The position numbers and the translations under genes were made by a program. Positions 49,561 through 58,774 of a stretch of 64,000 bases of DNA are shown one piece after another. The stretch's first letter is position 1; each line of letters starts with the position of its first letter. The stretch comes from Pseudomonas sp. dw_358 (lineage in GTDB: Bacteria > Pseudomonadota > Gammaproteobacteria > Pseudomonadales > Pseudomonadaceae): NCBI RefSeq assembly GCF_018449655.1, contig NZ_JAAVUX010000009.1, positions 124,001 through 188,000 on the forward strand, read 5' to 3'. The notes beneath the pieces were generated by a model. It made no database searches. It saw only the letters and a program-made list of their open reading frames with translations, and was not told where the DNA came from.

Positions 49561-50562
49561 ATGACGCTTCGCATCGCAATCAACGGCTTCGGTCGGATCG
49601 GCCGTAACGTACTCCGTGCACTGTATACCCAAGGCTATCGCCAGGACCTGCAGGTCGTCGCCATCAACGACCTCGGTGACAGTGCCATCAATGCCCATCT
49701 GCTCAAGTACGACAGCGTCCACGGCATTTTCGACGCCACCGTGGACCACGATCAGGAAGGCCTGATCGTCAATAATGACCGTATCACTGTTACCGCTATT
49801 CGCAACCCGGCCGAACTGCCCTGGAAAGATCAGCAGATTGACGTGGTGTTCGAATGCACCGGTCTGTTCACCGACCGCGAGAAGGCCAGCGCCCACATCA
49901 AGGCCGGCGCGCGCAAAGTCATCATCTCCGCACCGGCCAAGGGCGCTGATGCCACTGTGGTGTATGGCGTCAACCACGACGTGCTGCGCCAGTCCCACGA
50001 GATCATCTCCAACGCCTCGTGCACCACCAACTGCCTGGCGCCGGTGGCTCAGGTCCTGCATCGTGAATTGGGTATCGAACAAGGTCTGATGACCACGATC
50101 CATGCCTACACCAACGACCAGGTGCTGACCGACATGTACCACAGCGACCCATTCCGGGCGCGCTCGGCCACTCAGTCGATGATTCCGAGCAAGACCGGTG
50201 CCGCCGAGGCCGTGGGCCTGGTGCTGCCGGAACTGGCGGGCAAGCTGACCGGCATGGCGGTCCGGGTCCCGGTGATCAACGTATCGCTGGTGGACCTGAC
50301 CCTCAACGTCAGCAAGGAAGTCAGCGCGGCCGAGGTCAATGCCCTGCTCAAGGCTGCCAGCGAAGGTTCCAAGGTGCTGGGCTACAACACCCTGCCGCTG
50401 GTGTCGATCGACTTCAACCACAACCCGCTGTCGTCGATCTTCGATGCAAACCACACCAAGACCAACGGCAAGATGCTCAAGGTCATGGCCTGGTATGACA
50501 ACGAATGGGGCTTCTCCAACCGCATGCTGGACAACTGCCTCGCGCTGGTGAACGCCAGCTGA
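49561..50562 (+). CDS. gap: Glyceraldehyde-3-phosphate dehydrogenase, Gap-1 type
   Basis: Product of 333 residues. NAD-binding start [15 protein letters not shown], active-site Cys154 in [12 protein letters not shown], and [13 protein letters not shown] near the end. In pseudomonads this gap-1 copy, divergent from edd, serves glucose catabolism. It is followed by a strong stem-loop, and its promoter region contains a HexR-type site. Confidence 0.97.
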   Translation: MTLRIAINGFGRIGRNVLRALYTQGYRQDLQVVAINDLGDSAINAHLLKYDSVHGIFDATVDHDQEGLIVNNDRITVTAIRNPAELPWKDQQIDVVFECTGLFTDREKASAHIKAGARKVIISAPAKGADATVVYGVNHDVLRQSHEIISNASCTTNCLAPVAQVLHRELGIEQGLMTTIHAYTNDQVLTDMYHSDPFRARSATQSMIPSKTGAAEAVGLVLPELAGKLTGMAVRVPVINVSLVDLTLNVSKEVSAAEVNALLKAASEGSKVLGYNTLPLVSIDFNHNPLSSIFDANHTKTNGKMLKVMAWYDNEWGFSNRMLDNCLALVNAS

Positions 50563-50569
50563 TCCGGCG

Positions 50570-50604
50570 GATATTTGCCTGCTCCTGCGGGGCAGGCAAA
50601 TATC
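50570..50604 (+). terminator. Terminator-like hairpin after gap
   Basis: A perfect 13-bp stem GATATTTGCCTGC/GCAGGCAAATATC with a 9-base loop begins 7 bases after the gap stop. The AT-rich outer stem would work in both directions, though nothing convergent needs it. Confidence 0.8.
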
Positions 50605-50629
50605 TTGGAACACTCCTTTCGAGAAAGTA

Positions 50630-50648
50630 GCAAACGAGAAACATTACC
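50630..50648 (+). promoter_or_regulatory. Fur-like box before the ECF sigma gene
   Basis: GCAAACGAGAAACATTACC matches the 19-bp Fur consensus at about 13 positions. It lies 22 bases before the assigned sigma-factor start, suitable for iron repression of the whole heme locus. It overlaps a 9-mer (TAGCAAACG) that recurs upstream of the heme receptor. Confidence 0.5.
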
Positions 50649-50669
50649 ATCGGCATTCTCCTCTGCCGG

Positions 50670-51194
50670 TTGTTTCCCGTGGTTCGCCCAGCTTTCGACG
50701 CCCTGTTCATCCGCCATCGCCGCCCCCTGCTGCGCACACTGCAACGCATGGTCGGCAACCCCAGCACGGCCGAAGACCTGTTGCAGGACACCTGGCTGCG
50801 GGTGACTCGGGCCTTGGCCCGAAGCCCTATCGAACATCTCGAGCCCTTCCTCTTCCAGACTGCGCGCAATCTGGCACGGGATCACCTGCGTGCACGCCGT
50901 CTGCGCGAGCACACCTTGATCGAGGATGTGCCCGACACCGTCTTGCATGACATCGCCCAATCCGGGAGCACCCTGGACCAGGCTGCACATGCCGAGCGCC
51001 TGCTCCTGCGCTTGAGTGCGGACATCGCCCGACTGTCCAGGCGCCAGCAACAGGTGTTCTCCCTCAGTCGCCTGCACGGCCATAGCTGCGGGGACATTGC
51101 CGAGTATCTGGAGGTCTCGACCAGTACGGTGCAGAAAGAGTTGAAGTTGATCACCGAGGTCTGTGCCCAGATAGCACAACGTCTGAACCAGTGA
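50670..51194 (+). CDS. ECF sigma factor, FecI-like, heme-uptake locus
   Basis: Product of 174 residues if TTG 50670 is the start; GTG 50679 is the alternative and neither has a clear ribosome-binding site. Region 2 (FDALFIRHRRPLLRTLQRMV, then AEDLLQDTWLRV) and region 4 (RQQQVFSLSRLHGHSCGDIA) fit iron-starvation sigma factors. No anti-sigma FecR/FoxR-type gene accompanies it, and the receptor downstream lacks a signalling domain. Control probably rests on Fur alone. It likely transcribes the receptor and heme oxygenase genes. Confidence 0.88.
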   Translation: MFPVVRPAFDALFIRHRRPLLRTLQRMVGNPSTAEDLLQDTWLRVTRALARSPIEHLEPFLFQTARNLARDHLRARRLREHTLIEDVPDTVLHDIAQSGSTLDQAAHAERLLLRLSADIARLSRRQQQVFSLSRLHGHSCGDIAEYLEVSTSTVQKELKLITEVCAQIAQRLNQ

Positions 51195-51245
51195 ACCCTT
51201 TCCGGGGTTATTTTTACGCGTTCTGCTTTCTGATCCGTCTAGTCA

Positions 51246-51271
51246 TAGCAAACGCAAGTAATTCCCGTTTG
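51246..51271 (+). promoter_or_regulatory. Inverted repeat before the heme receptor gene
   Basis: TAGCAAACG at 51246-51254 is identical to a 9-mer before the sigma gene. It is mirrored by CGTTTG at 51266-51271, making a CAAACG-N11-CGTTTG palindrome in the 123-base gap. It could be an operator or promoter element shared by the two genes; no factor can be named. Confidence 0.35.
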
Positions 51272-51317
51272 GTAATAGCTTGCAATAATATGATTTGCCG
51301 TCAGGGAGCGTCTATCG

Positions 51318-53642
51318 ATGCCTTACGCCTTACCCCGCCCGAACACCCCTTATGCCCTGTCCCTACTGGCCGGAGCCATGCTGTGCACGCTGCCTGCGGA
51401 GGAGGCGCTGGCGACAGAAGCGACCGAGCGCAAGACGAGTCCGGCCCTCGACCTGCAACCCATCAGCATCACCGCCACGCGCCAGGCCGAGGCGGTGGAT
51501 AAAGTGCCCAGCACCGTCACTGTCACCGAGCGCAGCGAGCTGGACCGGGATAACGTCAACTCCATCCAGGACCTGGTGCGTCATGAACCCGGCGTCTCGG
51601 TAGGTGGTACGGGCCAGCGAAGCGGTCTGAGCGGTTTCAACATCCGTGGCATCGACGGCGATCGCATCCTGACCCAGGTCGATGGGGTCGAAGTGCCCAA
51701 CAGCTTCTTCAACGGGCCCTATGCGCAAAGCTCGCGCAACTACGTCGACCCGGAAATCATCAAACGCGTGGAAATACTGCGTGGTCCGGCTTCGGTGCTG
51801 TATGGCAGCAACGCCATCGGCGGCGCGGTGAGCTATTTCACCCTTGACCCTGGTGACATCCTCAAGCCCGGGCAGGACGTCGGGGCACGCCTGAAGACCG
51901 GCTACAGCTCCCAGGACCGCAGTTGGCTGAACTCCGCGACCCTGGCCGGTCGCCACGGCGACTTCGATGCCCTGCTGCATGTGAGCCAGCGCAACGGACG
52001 GCAGACCGAATCCTACGGCGAGACCGGCGGCACCGGTCTTAACCGCAGCGCCGCCAACCCGGAGGAGGTGCGCACGACTAATATTCTGGCCAAGACCGGC
52101 TGGGATTACGCCGATGACGGTCGCCTCTCCCTGACCTATGAAAACTACAGAGACCGGCGCCAATCAGACCAGAAAAGCGCTGTCGGTGGCCCATTCGGCG
52201 CCGGGGTCGGTCGTAACATGTATGAGGCCCGTGAAGCCTGGGACACCATCAGTCGCGAGCGCTTCGGCATCGCCCATGACTTCACGCTGCTGAGCCCCTT
52301 GGCTGATCATGTGACGTGGCAGCTCAACTACCAGATTGCCAAGACCGACCAGCACACCGAAGAACACTATGTCGTTCCACGCACCCGCGACGTGCTGCGG
52401 ATACGCGACACCCAATACCAAGAGCGCCAGTGGATATTCGATACCCAACTGGACAAGGCCTTTGCCATCGGGGACACCGAGCACCTGCTGACCTACGGCG
52501 CCACCTTCAAACGCCAGCAAGTGACCGGTGCCCGCAGCGGCTATGGCACCTGCCTCAACGCTGGACGCAACTGTGTTGGAGTGGGCGCCGACAGCCCGGA
52601 TGATCGCCTGCTCAAATCCAGCGACTTCCCCGACCCCACGGTGTACACCGCCAGCCTTTTCGCCCAGAACCAGATCAGCTGGAACCACTGGACTTTCCTG
52701 CCTGGTGCCCGCTACGACTACACGCGGATGAACCCGCGCATCACTGAGGAGTTTCTGCGTACGGTCGACAAGGAGGGCGGTGCCACCGTCAACGATGACA
52801 GCAAGGTCTGGCATCGTTTTACCCCGCGCCTGGGTGTGACCTACGCCTTCGACGAGCATTACACCGGCTACGGCCAGTACAGCCAGGGCTTCCGCACCCC
52901 GACGGCGAAAATGCTCTACGGCCGTTATACCAATGACGGCGCAGGCGTCAGCGTCGAACCCAACCCCGACCTGAAACCGGAACGCAGCCAGAGCTACGAG
53001 ACCGGCCTGCGCGGTCATTTCGATGCCGGCCACTTCGACCTCGCACTGTTCTACAGCCAGTACCGTGACCTGATCAACGAAGACGCCGTGGCCCCCGGTT
53101 CCGACATGGTCACCTTCAAGACTCACAACATCGCCCGGGCGACGATCTTCGGCACCGAGCTCAAGGGCCGCTTGAACCTCGACCACTTCGGTGCGGCCGA
53201 AGGCCTGTACGGCCGTGGCTCCCTGGCCTGGCTTAGCGGTCGCAACGACGACAGCGGCCAGCCGCTCAACAGCGTCAACCCGCTGACCGCAGTATTGGGC
53301 CTGGGCTACGAGCAGCGCCAGTACGGCGGCTTGCTGAGCTGGACCCTGGTGCAGAAAAAGAACCGCGTCGACGACACCACCTTCTTCGCCCCCGACGGTA
53401 CCAGCAAACAGTTCAAGACGCCCGGATATGGCGTTCTCGATCTGACCGGCTTTTATAAAGTCCGCGATGACATTACCCTCAACGTCGGGCTATACAACCT
53501 GGCCGATAAAAAGTACTGGCAATGGGACAGTGTCCGCGGCTACGACGGCGTCGGCGAGGCCGGCGTACTCGCCCCCGCCAACCTGGACCGCCTGACCCAG
53601 CCGGGCCGCAACTTTTCGCTCAACGTGGTCTGGGACATCTGA
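51318..53642 (+). CDS. TonB-dependent heme/hemoglobin receptor
   Basis: Product of 774 residues. Signal peptide to about residue 32, then a TonB-box-like ISITATRQAEAV, the plug domain (VSTVT-type region, RGIDGDRILTQVDGVEVPN, VEILRGPASVLYGSNAIGG) and a 22-strand barrel. FRTPTAKMLYGRY followed by NPDLKPERSQSYETG corresponds to the FRAP/NPNL signature of heme receptors. There is no N-terminal STN signalling domain. GGGAG lies 10 bases before the ATG. Heme oxygenase follows 38 bases downstream. Confidence 0.93.
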   Translation: MPYALPRPNTPYALSLLAGAMLCTLPAEEALATEATERKTSPALDLQPISITATRQAEAVDKVPSTVTVTERSELDRDNVNSIQDLVRHEPGVSVGGTGQRSGLSGFNIRGIDGDRILTQVDGVEVPNSFFNGPYAQSSRNYVDPEIIKRVEILRGPASVLYGSNAIGGAVSYFTLDPGDILKPGQDVGARLKTGYSSQDRSWLNSATLAGRHGDFDALLHVSQRNGRQTESYGETGGTGLNRSAANPEEVRTTNILAKTGWDYADDGRLSLTYENYRDRRQSDQKSAVGGPFGAGVGRNMYEAREAWDTISRERFGIAHDFTLLSPLADHVTWQLNYQIAKTDQHTEEHYVVPRTRDVLRIRDTQYQERQWIFDTQLDKAFAIGDTEHLLTYGATFKRQQVTGARSGYGTCLNAGRNCVGVGADSPDDRLLKSSDFPDPTVYTASLFAQNQISWNHWTFLPGARYDYTRMNPRITEEFLRTVDKEGGATVNDDSKVWHRFTPRLGVTYAFDEHYTGYGQYSQGFRTPTAKMLYGRYTNDGAGVSVEPNPDLKPERSQSYETGLRGHFDAGHFDLALFYSQYRDLINEDAVAPGSDMVTFKTHNIARATIFGTELKGRLNLDHFGAAEGLYGRGSLAWLSGRNDDSGQPLNSVNPLTAVLGLGYEQRQYGGLLSWTLVQKKNRVDDTTFFAPDGTSKQFKTPGYGVLDLTGFYKVRDDITLNVGLYNLADKKYWQWDSVRGYDGVGEAGVLAPANLDRLTQPGRNFSLNVVWDI

Positions 53643-53680
53643 CCCGCGCCCCTTTCCATTGGCTTTTCCAGGAACCGACA

Positions 53681-54265
53681 ATGACCAGCAACAACACCCC
53701 GCAGCCTCGCTCCGCCCGCCTGCGCACCATCAGCCAGAGCCTGCATGACAGCCTCGAACAGACCGTCGGCGCCCATGCCCCGTTCGAAAGTCGTGAAAGC
53801 TACGGGCGTTTCGTGCAGATGCAATACCTTTTTCAGTCCGAGTTGAAGGGCCTGTACCAGCATCCCGAATGGGTCGCACTGTTTCCGGATTTGCCCGAAC
53901 GTTGCCGCAGCGAGGCCGCCGCCGCCGACCTCGCCGACCTTGGCGTGCCCGTGCCTTCGGCCGTCGCCGGAGCACCGAGCGGACTGAACCGCGCTCAGGC
54001 ACTGACCTGGATCCGCGTCTCGGAAGGCTCAAAGCTCGGCGCCGCGATTCTGATCAAGCGCGCCAACGCCATGGGTTTCGATGAGCATTTCGGCGGCCGC
54101 CATCTGGCCGAACCTGAAGGCGGCCGCATGCCGGCCTGGCGGGCATTCAACGCGATTTTCGATGCATTGTCCTTCAGCCCGGAGGAAGAGGCTCAGGCCG
54201 ACCAGGCCGTCATCGATGCCTTTTCACGCTTGCAGGTACTCTTGCAAGACACCTACGCCGGTTAG
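53681..54265 (+). CDS. hemO: Biliverdin-producing heme oxygenase
   Basis: Product of 194 residues from the ATG at 53681 with AGGAA 7 bases upstream. It opens imported heme to release iron, CO and biliverdin in the cytoplasm. The likely proximal ligand is His22 (SLHDSLEQ), and the distal helix motif is VSEGSKLGAAIL. Overall it resembles P. aeruginosa PigA/HemO, but the residues that I recall as steering PigA to delta-biliverdin (Asn19, Lys34, Phe117) correspond to Arg15, Gly30 and Arg112 here. The isomer produced is thus uncertain. Confidence 0.92.
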   Translation: MTSNNTPQPRSARLRTISQSLHDSLEQTVGAHAPFESRESYGRFVQMQYLFQSELKGLYQHPEWVALFPDLPERCRSEAAAADLADLGVPVPSAVAGAPSGLNRAQALTWIRVSEGSKLGAAILIKRANAMGFDEHFGGRHLAEPEGGRMPAWRAFNAIFDALSFSPEEEAQADQAVIDAFSRLQVLLQDTYAG

Positions 54266-54338
54266 CCTGAAATGGCCTGATCCTCTTTCACCCGGCGGCC
54301 GAGCGCCGCCGGATGAAGTTCATCACCGCAGTGAAACC

Positions 54339-54740
54339 ATGGACATTCAACCTCCACAACGCTCCCGGACTGCCCGGCTACTGTATGCCGCACTGGCTTA
54401 CACCAGCCTGGCAATCGGTCTGGTGGCCATTGTCATCCCCGGCCTGCCGACCACCGAGTTCATCCTCCTCGCGGCCTGGGCGGCGACCCGCAGCTCACCG
54501 GCCCTGAGCGCCTGGCTGGAAAACCACAAACTATTCGGCCCCATGATCCGTAACTGGCGCAACGGCAAAGTGATCACCCGCAAAGCCAAGCTCAGCGCGA
54601 CCCTCAGCATGCTGGTGTGCTCGGTGGTGATGTGGCTGACCCTGCCTCATCATTGGTTCATCTATGCGGCCATCGGCGGCATGGTGCTGGTCAACCTGTG
54701 GATCTGGTCCCGGCCCGAGCAGGTCGCCGTCACGGATTGA
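54339..54740 (+). CDS. DUF454 (YbaN-like) small membrane protein
   Basis: Product of 133 residues from the ATG at 54339. Three or four hydrophobic stretches (ALAYTSLAIGLVAIVIPGLP, FILLAAWAATRSS, MLVCSVVMWLTL, WFIYAAIGGMVLVNLWIW) and the family pattern PGLPTTEFILLAAWA followed by NGKVITRKAKLSA identify DUF454. Its function is unknown. The link to heme oxygenase in pseudomonads suggests a role in heme or iron handling at the inner membrane. The ribosome-binding site is weak. Confidence 0.85.
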   Translation: MDIQPPQRSRTARLLYAALAYTSLAIGLVAIVIPGLPTTEFILLAAWAATRSSPALSAWLENHKLFGPMIRNWRNGKVITRKAKLSATLSMLVCSVVMWLTLPHHWFIYAAIGGMVLVNLWIWSRPEQVAVTD

Positions 54741-54826
54741 CACTTAGATGAAAGTCCCGACATAAAGGGATCGCTGCCGTCCTGCGACGGTCTACCCCAG
54801 ATCGTCAACCATCCGGAGCGCTCCCC

Positions 54827-55183
54827 ATGTTCGAACCTGGCCACCTGCACATCACTCACAGCGCCATCTCCAAGCCCGACGTGAGTTACCGCATCGACCT
54901 GCGTTACGAAACCTGCACCGATCCGGCTGAAGGCAGCTGCATGCTCTTCAAGCTGGCAGGCGACATTGCCGGCAAAAACTTTGAAGACCAATTCCAGCTG
55001 ACCCGCGACAGCGCATTCAACTTCGCCAGCAAGGTCGACCGTATCGCGCGCAAGCACGGCCTGCCCGCCAGTCAGGCGCTGCCGTTGATCGAACACCATC
55101 AGTACGATGCCATGTTTGCCGATATCCGCCAGCAGCTGAACCTGCACAGTGGTGAACCGATGCAGCCGGAGCATATTCGCTGA
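54827..55183 (+). CDS. DUF5064-type protein of unknown function
   Basis: Product of 118 residues. The start MFEPGHLHITH and the RYETCTDPAEGSCMLFKLAG stretch match a small Pseudomonas-restricted family that I recall as DUF5064. It is soluble, with no signal peptide or membrane span. GGAGCG stands 7-8 bases upstream of the ATG. It is separated from DUF454 by 86 bases and probably has its own promoter. No function can be given. Confidence 0.8.
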   Translation: MFEPGHLHITHSAISKPDVSYRIDLRYETCTDPAEGSCMLFKLAGDIAGKNFEDQFQLTRDSAFNFASKVDRIARKHGLPASQALPLIEHHQYDAMFADIRQQLNLHSGEPMQPEHIR

Positions 55184-55507
55184 GTCGAAGCATCCAGATG
55201 GGGATCAATATTCAATTTGATCCAGAACCAGGATGCGTCGTCGACATTGCTGATGTGTGTCGATGTCTGGACGGAGTAAGGGACGGGCACAGAATGCCTG
55301 GCAGCGTTTCGCTCCTGCTGTGAGCCTCCCGGTGTGGGGGGCACACGGGCGCTCGCGATGGAAGGGTAAAACCCTGAGGATCTAACAGGCCATGAAAATC
55401 CAGCCACGTCATGGGTCACAGCGGGACTTGCAGGCCGAAGCGATTTCGTCAACCTCCGTACCAAGGCATACTGCGCGCCTCCATTGCCCGGAACCTCTTC
55501 ACGCCCC
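55184..55507. other. Gap before the TyrR/PhhR-like regulator
   Basis: These 324 bases contain no convincing gene. A 7-bp hairpin GGATCAA/TTGATCC at 55202-55223 may end the DUF5064 transcript. Short reading frames run in several phases but lack ribosome-binding sites. The regulator's promoter must be here; no clear hexamers seen. Confidence 0.5.
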
Positions 55508-57016
55508 ATGCGCATCCACGTCAGCTTTATCGACCGAGTCGGTATCACCCAGGAAGTCCTGGCGTTGCTCGGTGCTCGCAACCTGAACCTGGACGCGGTG
55601 GAGATGGTGCCACCCAACGTTTACATCGATGCGCCGGAGCTGAGCTCGCAGGTGCTCGACGAGTTGCGCGGTGCGCTGCTGGGGATTCGCGGTGTGCAGG
55701 CGGTGACCGTGGTGGATATCCTGCCGGGGCAACGGCGACATCTGCAATTGGAGGCTTTGCTGGCCGCCATGACCGATCCGGTACTGGCCCTGGACAGCGC
55801 TGGGCATGTGTTGCTGGCCAACCCGGCTTTGGTGGCGCTGTATGGCCACCAGCCGGAAGGGCAATCGGTGGCCGAGCTGTTTGCCGAGCCCGCGTTGCTC
55901 GACGCCCTGCTGGAACACGGTTTTCGCCTGCCCCTGCGCGAGGTCACACTGGACGGCCAGACCTTGCTGCTGGACGCCACCCCGATCACCGATGCCGGCG
56001 CGTTGCTGACGCTGTATCCGCCCAACCGAATGGGCGAACGCCTGGCCGCCTTGCACCATGACCACGCCGAAGGCTTCGACTCGCTGCTGGGCGAATCGCC
56101 CGCCATCCGCCATCTCAAGGCCCGCGCCCAACGCGTCGCAACACTGGATGCGCCGCTGCTGATCCAGGGCGAAACCGGGACCGGCAAGGAATTGGTGGCA
56201 CGGGCCTGTCATGCCATCAGCAGTCGTCACAACGCTCCCTTCCTGGCACTCAACTGCGCGGCGCTGCCGGAAAACCTCGCCGAGAGCGAGCTGTTCGGCT
56301 ACGCCCCTGGCGCCTTCACCGGTGCACAGCGTGGTGGCAAACCTGGGTTGATGGAGCTGGCCAACCAGGGCACGGTGTTTCTTGACGAGATCGGCGAGAT
56401 GTCACCCTACCTGCAGGCCAAGCTGCTGCGTTTTCTCAACGATGGCAGCTTCCGGCGGGTGGGCGGCGATCGCGAGGTCAAGGTCAACGTGCGCATTCTC
56501 AGCGCCACTCATCGCAACCTGGAGACCATGGTCACGGAGGGCAGCTTTCGCGAAGACCTGTTCTATCGCCTCAACGTGCTGAACCTCGACGTGCCGCCTT
56601 TGCGCGAGCGCGGTCAGGACATCCTGTTACTGGCCCGTTACTTCATGCAGCAGGCCTGTGCGCAGATCCAGCGACCCGTGTGCCGTCTGGCACCGGGAAC
56701 CTACCCGGCGCTGCTAGGCAATCGCTGGCCAGGGAACGTTCGGCAACTGCAGAATGTCATCTTTCGCGCCGCTGCCATCTGTGACAGCAGCCTGGTGGAC
56801 ATCGGCGACCTCGACATCGCGGGCACCTCCGTGGCGCGGCAGAGCGAGGGCGAGATCCTCAGCCTGGAACAGGCGGTGGACGGCTTCGAACGCGAACTGC
56901 TGGAAAAACTGTACGTGAACTACCCCTCCAGTCGACAACTGGCCGCGCGGCTGCAGACGTCCCATACCGCCATCGCCAATCGGCTGCGCAAATACGGCAT
57001 TCCCGGCGAACGCTAG
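55508..57016 (+). CDS. TyrR/PhhR-like sigma-54-dependent activator
   Basis: Product of 502 residues from the ATG at 55508 (MRIHVSFIDRVGITQEVLAL). Domains in order: ACT-like sensor (1-75), PAS (about 78-175), AAA+ (about 190-425) with Walker A GETGTGKE at 221-228, GAFTGA at 268-273 and Walker B VFLDEIGEM, then a TyrR-type HTH (RQLAARLQTSHTAIANRLRK). The intact GAFTGA means it can contact RpoN, unlike E. coli TyrR. PhhR as I recall it carries GAFEGA, so this is probably a paralogue with a different regulon; aromatic amino-acid metabolism is the family theme. Confidence 0.9.
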   Translation: MRIHVSFIDRVGITQEVLALLGARNLNLDAVEMVPPNVYIDAPELSSQVLDELRGALLGIRGVQAVTVVDILPGQRRHLQLEALLAAMTDPVLALDSAGHVLLANPALVALYGHQPEGQSVAELFAEPALLDALLEHGFRLPLREVTLDGQTLLLDATPITDAGALLTLYPPNRMGERLAALHHDHAEGFDSLLGESPAIRHLKARAQRVATLDAPLLIQGETGTGKELVARACHAISSRHNAPFLALNCAALPENLAESELFGYAPGAFTGAQRGGKPGLMELANQGTVFLDEIGEMSPYLQAKLLRFLNDGSFRRVGGDREVKVNVRILSATHRNLETMVTEGSFREDLFYRLNVLNLDVPPLRERGQDILLLARYFMQQACAQIQRPVCRLAPGTYPALLGNRWPGNVRQLQNVIFRAAAICDSSLVDIGDLDIAGTSVARQSEGEILSLEQAVDGFERELLEKLYVNYPSSRQLAARLQTSHTAIANRLRKYGIPGER

Positions 57017-57079
57017 CGGGCATGCAAGCCTGCTGCGCATTGCGCCATAATGCCGGCTCGATCCTTATCGGCTGTCCCC

Positions 57080-57556
57080 ATGAAACAAATTACCCGTGAC
57101 GCCCTTTCCGACCTCGCCGCCAAGGCCCAGCAGTCCCCTCGCCTGCGCGCCAACCTCAACCTGCACGAAGAATTGAGCGACCCGATCCAGCGCCTGGCCA
57201 TCGCCATGGAGCCTGGCACCTACATCCGTGCGCAGTTTCACGCACACACCTGGGAGTTGCTGTTTGCCTTGAGTGGTCGTTTCGTGGTGCTGATCTTCGA
57301 CGACGCTGGCGTGGTCATCCGACGCACAGTGCTCGGCGAGGAAAGCACGGTGGTGGAAATTCCGGCCGACTGCTGGCACGCCGTGCTGTCCCTGGATGCG
57401 GGCGGCGTGATCTTCGAGGTCAAGCATGGCCCTTACCTGCCGATCCCGGAAGGCAACTATGCCGACTGGACTGTGCCAGAAAATGCACTGGGCACCGCCG
57501 AGCTGATGGCCTGGTATTCCGTGGCGCAGGTCGGTGACTGCTACCGGCAAGCCTGA
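57080..57556 (+). CDS. WbuC-family cupin-fold metalloprotein
   Basis: Product of 158 residues from the ATG at 57080 (MKQITRDALSDLAAKAQQSP). The cupin barrel has the metal-binding histidines in QFHAHTWELLFALSGRF and, further on, in DCWHAVLSLD. WbuC proteins occur near O-antigen or other loci, and their reaction is not established. It lies 63 bases after the regulator and may share its transcript or regulation. Confidence 0.85.
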   Translation: MKQITRDALSDLAAKAQQSPRLRANLNLHEELSDPIQRLAIAMEPGTYIRAQFHAHTWELLFALSGRFVVLIFDDAGVVIRRTVLGEESTVVEIPADCWHAVLSLDAGGVIFEVKHGPYLPIPEGNYADWTVPENALGTAELMAWYSVAQVGDCYRQA

Positions 57557-57725
57557 ACCGATTGACTGCTTTTAATGATGGGCGCAATGTAAAAGACCAC
57601 TTGCCCATCATTCGAAGCCGATCAGCTTGACCCTGCCGGGAATTACCGGCGCAGTCGTTGTCGTAGAAGGATGGGCCAGCAACGCGACGATTTTGCGCCC
57701 GGCTCGATACCTTCAGGAGGACTGC

Positions 57726-58760
57726 ATGACTTATCCGATCACAGCACAACGCATCGTGCTCGCCGCACGCCCCGACGGCGAACCGACTGCGCAGGACTTT
57801 CGCCAGGAAAGCCTGGCGCTCCAGGCGCCCCAAGCGGGCCAGATGCTCCTCAAGACCTTGTACCTGTCCCTGGACCCTTACATGCGTGGGCGCATGAATG
57901 ACAGCAAATCCTATAGCCCGCCGGTGCAGCTCGGCGAAACCATGGTCGGCGAAGTGGTTGCCCAGGTCGTGGACTCGAAGGTGGAAGGCTTTAACGCCGG
58001 CGATATCGTCCTGGCCCACAGCGGCTGGACCAGCCATGGGCTGTCCAACGGCGAAGGCGTGCGCAAGATCGATCCGGCCACGGCTCCCATCGAGACGCGC
58101 TTGGGCGTACTCGGGATGCCGGGCTTCACCGCCTACGCGGGCTTGCGGGAAATCGGCAAGCCCCGAGCCGGCGAGACCGTGGTGGTGGCCGCCGCCAGTG
58201 GGCCGGTAGGCTCGCTGGTCGGGCAGCTGGCACAACGGGCCGGCGCCAGGGCCGTCGGTATCGCCGGTGGCGTCGAGAAGTGCGCCTTCGTCAAGGACGT
58301 GCTGGGCTTTGACGTGGTCATCGACCACCGCGCCGAAGACTTCGTTGACCAACTGGCCACTGCCTGCCCGGACGGCATCGACGTCTATTTCGAAAACGTC
58401 GGCGGGCCGATCTGGCAGGCCGTGTTTCCCCTGCTCAATCAATTCGCCCGAGTGCCAGTGTGCGGCCTGATTGCCGACTACAACGGCACATCGACAACGG
58501 ACGCAGGCCTGAGCGTTGCCGGCCTGATGCGCGGCATCCTGACCCGAAGCATCACCCTGCGCGGGTTCATCAACTACGACCTCAACCACTGTTTTCCAGA
58601 CTTTATTCGCGAGATCGCGCCCGCCATCAAGAACGGCGAAATCAAGCACCTGGAAGACGTGGTCGACGGTCTGGAAAACAGCCCCCAGACCTTTATCGGC
58701 ATGCTCAAGGGGCGAAACTTCGGCAAGGTGCTGATCAAGGTGGCGGATGCCTTTCGCTGA
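57726..58760 (+). CDS. curA: NADP-dependent oxidoreductase, CurA/leukotriene B4 reductase-like
   Basis: Product of 344 residues from the ATG at 57726 with AGGAGG upstream. Zinc-free medium-chain reductase: LYLSLDPYMRGRMNDSKSYS is diagnostic, and the nucleotide fold shows AASGPVGSLVGQLA and KCAFVKDVLGFDVVIDHR. CurA reduces double bonds of enones such as curcumin. A detoxifying or general enone reductase role is likely. It is convergent with the MFS gene, 14 bases away. Confidence 0.92.
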   Translation: MTYPITAQRIVLAARPDGEPTAQDFRQESLALQAPQAGQMLLKTLYLSLDPYMRGRMNDSKSYSPPVQLGETMVGEVVAQVVDSKVEGFNAGDIVLAHSGWTSHGLSNGEGVRKIDPATAPIETRLGVLGMPGFTAYAGLREIGKPRAGETVVVAAASGPVGSLVGQLAQRAGARAVGIAGGVEKCAFVKDVLGFDVVIDHRAEDFVDQLATACPDGIDVYFENVGGPIWQAVFPLLNQFARVPVCGLIADYNGTSTTDAGLSVAGLMRGILTRSITLRGFINYDLNHCFPDFIREIAPAIKNGEIKHLEDVVDGLENSPQTFIGMLKGRNFGKVLIKVADAFR

Positions 58761-58774
58761 CCTCGAACCAGCCT

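Noticed and set aside
51195..51317. A second Fur box before the heme receptor
   Set aside because: The best alignment gives only about 9 of 19 matches, no better than chance for an AT-rich gap.
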